Program-made: the position numbers and the translations under genes
Part shown: positions 27,856 through 33,663 of the stretch, one piece after another
Layout: every line of letters begins with the position of its first letter
Numbering within the stretch: the first letter of the stretch is position 1
The notes under the pieces: model-generated
Told to the model about the DNA's origin: nothing
Database searches by the model: none
The model's input: the letters and a program-made list of their open reading frames with translations, nothing else
Source of the DNA: Ignavibacteriales bacterium
GTDB lineage: Bacteria; Bacteroidota; Ignavibacteria; Ignavibacteriales; Ignavibacteriaceae
Length of the DNA stretch: 33,663 nucleotides
Assembly (NCBI GenBank): GCA_016714125.1
Contig: JADJNX010000008.1
Location: forward strand, 1-33,663
Direction of reading: 5' to 3'

Positions 27856-29368
27856 TTTTCCATAGTTCTTTAATCAGGTACTTTAGTTTGTAAGCGACCC
27901 AAATATTCAGGTTATTCTCATATGGCGTTGTATAACGCGCAGAATGAATTCCTTTGAGCTGAGGATCAATTGCATAGTTTTCACATCTTCTTCAGAGTCA
28001 CCAATTGAGATGTAAACATCATAATTATCTTTTGGAATACCCCACAACCAGTAACTGTTATGTTCGGTTGCACACCAGGGGAGATTGTATTTCCTTCCGA
28101 TGACATTGATGGCACTCGCCTCACCATAGTTGTTTGCCACAATCAGAATTGATAAAGTATCTTTTCCGGGAATTCCATCCACCACTTTTTTGACTGATTC
28201 CACAAGTTCTTCCCAACCGTGCATATCGGCATAAAACTGGTGGAGTTGCGTTAGTCGATGACCTTCATTTGATGGGGACTAAATCCGCTGTCCTGAAGAT
28301 ACTGAATTGTCTCATCAACTTTGAGAACAGGAATTACTGCAGGCATGGCTACAAGTCCAACCAAAAAAATCAGTGAAGGAATCACAAATTTTACAGGATA
28401 TAAAACCCACGGATTTAATATCATCCTGTTTTCAAGAAACACAGCTCCTGCTGCAAGAAGGGCAGGATATGCAGCCCCAAGGTACTCGGCTTTTGAGTGA
28501 GGATTAATAATAAGAATCACGAAAGCTGTTGCCCAGATTACCACAGGAGCGAGAAATTGTTTACGCAAATGTGTGAATGCTGCTGCCCAGATTCCAGAGA
28601 GAGCAACTGCCAGAATAATCGGACTCACAAGCATCAACTGATCCGAGAGAAACTGCACTCTGGTAATTTCAGAGTATTCCCTTCCACAGCATTTTTCATG
28701 AACTCAAGATGGGCAAAATCGTTAAAGATATTCCATACGATATATGGTGAAAAGATTAACGCGGCAATTAAGCCTGAAAGCCATGGGAAGGGGGTTTTAA
28801 GCCATTCTCTTTTATCGCTCAGAAGGAGGGCTGCAAAAAAGCCGACTATGAGCCAACTGATACTGATTTTGTTGAGCATCCCAAAACCTGCGATTACGCC
28901 CCAGATTATAAAATTTTCTTCTGTGGGTCTTCCAGTAGATCAATAGCCAGATAAGTTAGAAGTGCCCAGAAGAAAATAATCGATAAAGTTCATCGAATAA
29001 ACTGTGTTCATCCCCATGAAGATTGGCATGAATGTAATGGAAAGAGCTGTAAGGAACACAGCAAAACTTCCACCACCAATCTTTTCTGCGGTTTTGCACG
29101 AGATGAAAACGACCACGGATGAGAGAAGTGCCGGAACCATTCGGATAACTGCAACAGAGTCTCCAAAGATGGATGTGATCAACCACAAAAGCCAGATTGA
29201 AAGGGGTGGATGATCCACATATCCAAAATCCAAATGTCTTGTTGACTCGAGATAATAAAGTTCATCCCGGAAATATGAAAATCCGCCAAAGAGAATCCCA
29301 TATAAATGGATGAGGAATGTCACGGAAGCCAGGGCGAGAATAAAATAATTTTTGTTTAATGGTTTCAT
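27836..29368 (-). CDS. GT39/PMT-family (ArnT-like) membrane glycosyltransferase, frameshifted
   Basis: An integral membrane enzyme of about 510 residues after repair that would move a sugar from a lipid-phosphate donor to a lipid or protein. The first loop has the conserved acidic pair in YFRDELYYLESTRHLDFGY and continues VDHPPLSIWLLWL, typical of the family. Later pieces (28634-28879, 28251-28658, 27907-28224) supply more membrane helices (IDYFLLG, WLIVGFFAALLL, AAYPALLAAGAVFL) and the C-terminal soluble domain. The true C-terminus, recovered in the third frame, reads HSARYTTPYENNLNIWVAYK and ends at 27836. Breaks lie near 28950, 28890, 28650, 28240 and 27960. Start: ATG at 29368 (MKPLNKNYF), because the open frame upstream to 29413 adds an unlikely 15 residues. 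The donor sugar cannot be told. Confidence 0.75.
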
Positions 29369-29549
29369 TTTAAGGCACGAAGATTGTAAAAAGTGAATGT
29401 AAAATTCTTTCAAACTGAAGCGAAATTTAATAAAAGGAATTGAACGGTCATATAAAGTTATGGATGGCGGAAAATTAGTAGTATTTGATGCAACCTTTTC
29501 AGATTTTTGAGGGTCAAAAGATCAGTATTAACAACAAGGAACTCATACA

Positions 29550-30491
29550 ATGAAACAAGCCATCAAAATGATTAAAAAATCACTTCTGTTATTCCCTTTT
29601 TTGGCGATATCCCTTTTCTCAGGCGGTTGCTCCGCTCATTATGGAGATTACGTGGGACAAGCGGGACCGGAAAAACTTCTTTTTGAAAAAACCTTTCAGG
29701 TTAACCCCGGTGAAAAACTGGGAGTTGAAGCAGTTGCTGCTGATATTTGGGTATCAACCTGGGCAAAAAATGAAGTCTCCGTGAAAATTTATGGAGACGA
29801 GGATGCACTCGAAAAAGTTGACCTCGCCGTAGAAAAGAATTCTTCAGGTGTAGTTATCGAAATTGAGAAAAAAAGTTTTTTGAAAAGTCTGAGTAATTTG
29901 GGCCTAAGAATCGAAGTTATGGCTCCCGAGAGTTTTAACACCGATTTAAAGACCAGTGGTGGTGATATAAAGGTTAAAGACATGAAAGGCAGTTTTGCGA
30001 TGGTTACTTCCGGCGGGAACATAGGTCTTGAGAACTCATCAGGAGCTGTAAATGGAAAAACCAGCGGCGGAAACATTAAACTGATGAAATTTAACGGGTC
30101 GGCTTCACTGAAGACCAGTGGTGGTAACATAGTAGTTAAAGATGTTGAAGGCTCCGTTGAAGTTGGAACATCGGGTGGTGACATCGATATCGACAGCCAA
30201 AAAGGATCAATCAACGCAAAAACCTCAGGTGGAAATATTAGACTAAGATACAATGGTGAGAACCAGGGGATTGAATGTGGAACTTCAGGTGGAGATATTA
30301 TTGCTTATGTGCCTGAGACATTCAAAGCTGATGTCATCCTTAAAACTTCGGGTGGAGGAGCTGAATGTGAACTCCCTGCATCCGATGTAAAAACAACCCA
30401 AAGTTCATTCACCGGAAAAGTAAATGGCGGCGGAATGCCACTCACCCTCAAAACCAGTGGTGGATCGATCTCCCTCAATAAATTAAAATAG
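29550..30491 (+). CDS. DUF4097-family beta-repeat lipoprotein
   Basis: An intact 313-residue protein with a lipoprotein signal (LLLFPFLAISLFSGGC; lipobox SGGC). A beta-strand repeat follows: nine copies of a T-S-G-G-x core, each followed by alternating hydrophobic residues (TSGGDIKV, TSGGNIGL, TSGGNIKL, TSGGNIVV, TSGGDIDI, TSGGNIRL, TSGGDIIA, TSGGGAEC, TSGGSISL), spaced about 18-30 residues. The pattern is that of DUF4097/putative adhesin proteins, which fold as right-handed beta-solenoids or stacked strands and sit at the outer surface. The biochemical role is unknown. It has its own terminator and no neighbouring gene within 150 bases on the same strand. Confidence 0.9.
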   Translation: MKQAIKMIKKSLLLFPFLAISLFSGGCSAHYGDYVGQAGPEKLLFEKTFQVNPGEKLGVEAVAADIWVSTWAKNEVSVKIYGDEDALEKVDLAVEKNSSGVVIEIEKKSFLKSLSNLGLRIEVMAPESFNTDLKTSGGDIKVKDMKGSFAMVTSGGNIGLENSSGAVNGKTSGGNIKLMKFNGSASLKTSGGNIVVKDVEGSVEVGTSGGDIDIDSQKGSINAKTSGGNIRLRYNGENQGIECGTSGGDIIAYVPETFKADVILKTSGGGAECELPASDVKTTQSSFTGKVNGGGMPLTLKTSGGSISLNKLK

Positions 30492-30516
30492 TTGGTTTCT
30501 ATTTCACGATTAAATT

Positions 30517-30554
30517 CCCGGTAGTTATGAGCAATCAGGCTGCCGGGTTTTTTT
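30517..30554 (+). terminator. Terminator after the DUF4097 gene
   Basis: CCCGGTAG at 30517-30524 pairs with CTGCCGGG at 30540-30547 (one T-G wobble) around a 15-base loop and is followed by seven Ts. Confidence 0.85.
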
Positions 30555-30747
30555 AGAGAGAACTCAGAGCTTCGGAGACCTCTCAGAACATCAGAACAGG
30601 ACGACAGAACCTCAAATTATGGTACTTGGTGAGTTGAGTACCTGCCGGGGTTCTGGAGTACCGTGGTTGAAGTTCTAAAAAATATTCCATGTTTTGTAAT
30701 GAGGCTAAAATTGAATTATTTTTGTATGATTTTTAGTTAATTCAAGA

Positions 30748-31086
30748 TTGCAAAATGCATCAAAAAAGCGATTTATTCTTAATCTGGATGACCGTTTTCG
30801 CATAAAAATGTGGACGAGAAGGGAACGGCAAACGTATCTCCGCAGAGTCGTTGAAGGGACGGAATTTTCGTATTGGGATATTCAGGACGCCCTTCTGATA
30901 GTAAAGAAATTAACATTGAATCGATCAAAAAAGGTTACTCAGGGTTATTTCTCTCTGACGAGATTCCGAGGTAATGGAATATTTATTAATCTGGTGCCAA
31001 AGAGGAAGGAGTTACGGGTTACGGTTTTCTTCTCCACAACATCGGGTAACCAGTCTCACATGTATGGGAAGTTAAGGATGTTTTAG
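30748..31086 (+). CDS. Unknown 112-residue protein
   Basis: The open frame runs from TTG at 30748 to TAG at 31084-31086, without a better start. The product is basic, with RFRIKMWTRRERQTYLRR near the N-terminus and a beta-rich second half (GYFSLTRFRGNGIFINLV). No family is recognised. It lies just before the broken hybrid kinase and shares the low frame quality of that region, so it may be a fragment of a longer gene. The 193 bases before it carry no gene, only a short stretch with repeated CAGAAC and GGTACT-type words (about 30560-30660). Confidence 0.4.
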   Translation: MQNASKKRFILNLDDRFRIKMWTRRERQTYLRRVVEGTEFSYWDIQDALLIVKKLTLNRSKKVTQGYFSLTRFRGNGIFINLVPKRKELRVTVFFSTTSGNQSHMYGKLRMF

Positions 31087-31095
31087 CTGTCCATA

Positions 31096-32513
31096 ATGAG
31101 ATTGAGTTTTTCACTCTGGAAAGTAGACAACCCGCAGGATCCCAATGCACCCGTAAGTTTTAGCGACCAGGTTGAGAGAATAACGGGTTACATACTGCGG
31201 CTGAACTCAATGAGATACAGGGACGACTTTATTCAATCGTTCACAGGGCCTGATGTTACGAATGTACTTCCCAGGTGTTAAATGAGCAAAAACAATCATG
31301 CCCACGCAAAAGTCAGTCTCGAATATCGCCTTGTAGCAAGATGATGGAAATTATCTGGGTTCATGAAACTTAATATCCGGAGGGATGCAAGGCTAATCCT
31401 GGGGTATTTCGAGTTGTTACCGATACTACAAACTTAAAGCTTCGTCAGTTTTGATTTGGAACAATCAGAGACAAATCTTAAAAGATCTAACGATTCCAAA
31501 GACCGTTTATAAATATTCTTTCTCATGATCTTCGTGGTCCATATACCAGCATCCTCAGTTTTGCAGAGATTCTATTAAATGGCCCGACATTTGCCGACAC
31601 GAAAAAACAGATATCACTCCCATTTAGGAGGCTTCAGTAAGTAACTGCAATTTATCAATTATCTTCTCGACTGGTCACGCCTTGCACAGGAAGTTGAAAC
31701 CAGAAACATAACAGTTGCCCGTTCATTCATAGTTCACAATTGTGTTCGGCTTACTCACAGGAAATGCCATCAGGAAAAATATTGAGATTATAATCGATGT
31801 ACGCTTGATCTTTATATCCATGCCACTGAAAGGTTGACAACTCGGTGATTATAAATCTCCTCAATAATGCCAAAATTTTCTTACGAAAACGGCAAGATTG
31901 AGATATCTGCCGGTTTTGTTTAACACCAGACAGGTGGAGTTGTTGTAAAAGATCACGGTATGGGGATCGGAAGCCGACCAAAAAACACGCCTTTTACACT
32001 TGATAAATTATATCCAAGAAGGTACAAGGGAAAAAGGGTGGGGTTTGGTCTTACTCTCGTGAAGAGATTGTAGAGAAACATGGCGGCGAGATCTGGTTCT
32101 ATTCGGAAGAAGAGAGTGAGTGAGTTCCACTTCGCCTTGCCCGTTCCGGCGGAATACAATCCTTGTGTGGACTCAGAACCGAAAACGAGAATGAGTTAAG
32201 ACGGGTGCTTTCTAACTGAGTTCAAGTAAATGAGCTAATAGGTGTTGATAACGGATATGAAGCTGTTGACATGCTCGAGGTTAGTGCTCAGCTCTTATAG
32301 TTGCCGGAAGAAACATACCTTTGATGTCATGTGAACAATTTATTAATTCAGTTGAATCCGATTGAAAGTCGCTTTGAACTCCAATTATCTTAGTATCAGG
32401 TGGGGAAGAGGACGATAAAGAGGTGTTCAAAGGGGAGAGGTGTGGGGCACTTGTGCGGATGCCCAATAGATAAAGAAAAACTTATAGAGGCAGTAAATGT
32501 AATAATCAATTAA
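31096..32513 (+). pseudogene. Wrecked hybrid sensor kinase: PAS, HisKA, HATPase, receiver
   Basis: Read in patches across all three plus frames, the stretch spells a hybrid histidine kinase. PAS comes first (SFSDQVERITGY near 31150; SLEYRLV near 31320, then GVFRVVTDTTNLKLR). HisKA follows, with the H-box SHDLRGPYTSILSFAEIL at about 31525. The N-box is VIINLLNNA near 31850, and the G box area has KDHGMGIG and VGFGLTLVKEIVEKHGGEIWF at about 32030-32090. The receiver begins near 32160 (ILV-DSEPENENELRRVL) and ends ILVSGGEEDDKE and MPIDKEKLIEAVNVII. The kinase and receiver are separated by only a short linker (FHFALPVPAEYN), so they probably form one polypeptide. Stops and shifts occur every few dozen bases, far more than elsewhere, so no functional product is possible as written. 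Confidence 0.7.
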
Positions 32514-32540
32514 TTATGTCCAAAAAAACGGGCAATCAAA

Positions 32541-33312
32541 ATGAATCAGACCAAAACTTAATTTTTGCTCGCTTTGTTTTCCTTTTTCCGCAGGAAATAT
32601 CTACTCTCAGACTGGAAGAAACTTGTTGAAGAGGGTGATGATAAACTTTTGCGGTAAAAACAGTTCAAAAACGCCATTGCATTGAAAAGAATTTGGGGCT
32701 ACGAAGCAAACTTTCACCCAATAATTGGGAAATTCAATGGAGACTCAGCAGAACATATGTCGATATTGAACATTCTTCCGGCAACTCACAGCTTGCAAAT
32801 TTTGAAAAAGCGAAAACCTTTGCTGACAAAGCGATGGCTCTCGCTCGATAAATCGATCACCTACCTCAGACGCGCAATTGCCAACGGCAGAATTTGCTCT
32901 CTTCAAAAGTGTTTTAGTGCCCCAGGTATGTAAACGACGCAAGAGCTGATGTAGAAAAAGCGATTAAACTTGGTAATGTGGTAGTGAAGTTCAGGCAGCT
33001 GCACATTATGTGCTTGGCGGAACACACAATAAACTGTGTGAAAAAGCATATTTGGTTGCAGAGTTCCACTTGGCCTCGGCTGGGGTGATATTGATGTTGC
33101 GATTAAAGGAGCAGAATGCGGCGATAAAACTTCGCCTCAACTTAAGAATGTTCCATCTTGAGCTTGGAAAAGCATACATTGAAGATGAGCAGTATGCAAA
33201 AGCACGCACGCATTTAAACAAAGTTGCCACTATTTCCTTCCTCGATGAAGATGATGCTGCGGTTCTTGCGGAAGCAAAAAAACTATTAAATGAGATAAAG
33301 AACGAGAAATAG
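32541..33312 (+). pseudogene. Broken exported TPR-repeat protein
   Basis: The N-terminus, read across one shift from ATG at 32541, looks like a signal peptide (LLALFSFF followed by NIYSQ). The following patches give tetratricopeptide-type helices: KKLVEEGDDKL, KQFKNAIALK, FEKAKTFADKAMALA near 32800, and ARADVEKAIKLGN near 32945. The best-preserved end (33010-33312) reads HLELGKAYIEDEQYAKARTHLNKVATISF and then EAKKLLNEIKNEK, a canonical TPR pair with tail. At least six frame changes are needed. TPR proteins scaffold protein complexes; here the neighbour is the wrecked hybrid kinase, so a joint signalling role is possible. Confidence 0.6.
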
Positions 33313-33621
33313 TTAATTGTGCGGCGGGATGTTTTTGAATATTCAGCCACTTTGAACAAAATCGGAATACAAGTCACAAATAAAGATTTGTAAAACCTTT
33401 ATCTTTTGAGAGACAAATGTTAAGGTTTACGAGAGAACAAAACTTTAATGTCTTATATGATATAAAATTCAAGGCCCGTTAATCAACAAGTTCGCAGATT
33501 CAAGAAAGATTGTAGTTTTGGGGGTTCGGGAGTGAGTGCAAGCGGAATCCCCACATTCCAGGGGGGATGACGGTCTTCCCGGAAAAATTCAGCGCACGAA
33601 CTTTTTAATTCAAATTCTTTC
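33313..33621. other. Gene-free stretch at the right end
   Basis: No supported gene is seen. A G-rich hairpin (AATCCCC with GGGGGAT, about 33551-33570) sits in the middle but lacks a following T-tract. Quality here is doubtful because the region flanks the badly broken genes. Confidence 0.4.
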
Positions 33622-33663
33622 ATGAAAACCCTGACCTTGTTTGGGGAATGGTATCAGTATCGA
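33622..33663 (+). CDS. Possible start of the next gene (partial)
   Basis: ATG at 33622 opens a frame without a stop to the window end (MKTLTLFGEWYQYR). Only 14 codons are visible and no ribosome site is seen just upstream, so this is a tentative call. Confidence 0.25.
   Translation, partial: MKTLTLFGEWYQYR

Noticed and set aside
29789..30253. 154-codon minus-strand frame with repeated PPLVF-type words
   Set aside because: It mirrors the TSGG repeats of the DUF4097 gene; the repeat explains the open antisense frame.

Overview
The window looks like chromosome of a low-GC member of the Bacteroidota/Chlorobi/Ignavibacteria side of the FCB group. The clues are a 44-residue basic protein that reads as 30S ribosomal protein THX, many lipoproteins and TonB/DUF4097/WD40-caspase envelope proteins, and A/T-rich intergenic DNA. 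The genus cannot be read from the sequence. Coding density is high. There is no rRNA, tRNA, CRISPR array, transposase or phage structural gene that I can see.

Layout. 0-2.1 kb: a DUF262/DUF1524 (GmrSD-like) restriction protein with about five frameshifts. 2.1-6.7 kb: a palindromic repeat, a secreted DUF4189 protein, a broken beta-lactamase-fold serine hydrolase lipoprotein, and an exported WD40-caspase fusion. 6.7-7.1 kb: gene-free DNA with degenerate repeats. 7.1-18 kb: mostly intact accessory and housekeeping genes, namely a 54-aa conserved-looking protein, a Cupin_5 protein, an ATP-grasp plus lipoprotein pair, peptidase T, a 760-aa protein with a sigma-region-4-like helix-turn-helix, a 2-hydroxyacid dehydrogenase, a TlpA-type thioredoxin, a STAS/RsbW-type partner-switch pair, PdxB, and a TonB C-terminal protein. 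18-19.2 kb: TrhO (tRNA U34 hydroxylase, one frameshift) and THX. 19.4-27.9 kb: a compact minus-strand operon of probable anti-phage genes: a PLD-nuclease/SNF2 helicase, an Eco57I-like adenine methyltransferase of about 1,130 aa, a DprA/SLOG-like protein, and a 361-aa unknown. 27.8-29.4 kb: a frame-broken GT39-type membrane glycosyltransferase. 29.5-30.5 kb: an intact DUF4097 lipoprotein with nine TSGG repeats. 31.1-33.3 kb: the wreck of a PAS-HisKA-HATPase-receiver hybrid kinase and a TPR protein.

The most interesting unit is the minus-strand operon. The helicase stop and methyltransferase start are one base apart, and the methyltransferase and DprA-like genes overlap as TAATG, so they are almost certainly expressed together. 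The set recalls DISARM (PLD, SNF2 helicase and methyltransferase functions) but lacks DrmA/DrmB-like genes inside the window and adds a SLOG-family protein. Together with the DUF262 gene at the left edge, the window carries two separate restriction-type functions.

Frame integrity is uneven. Genes from 7.2 to 16 kb are intact, while those at 0-6.2 kb and 18-29.4 kb carry mostly single-base indels, several in homopolymers, and 31-33.3 kb is broken every few dozen bases. Because housekeeping genes such as pdxB and trhO are hit too, I read most breaks as sequencing or assembly errors, although real decay cannot be excluded.
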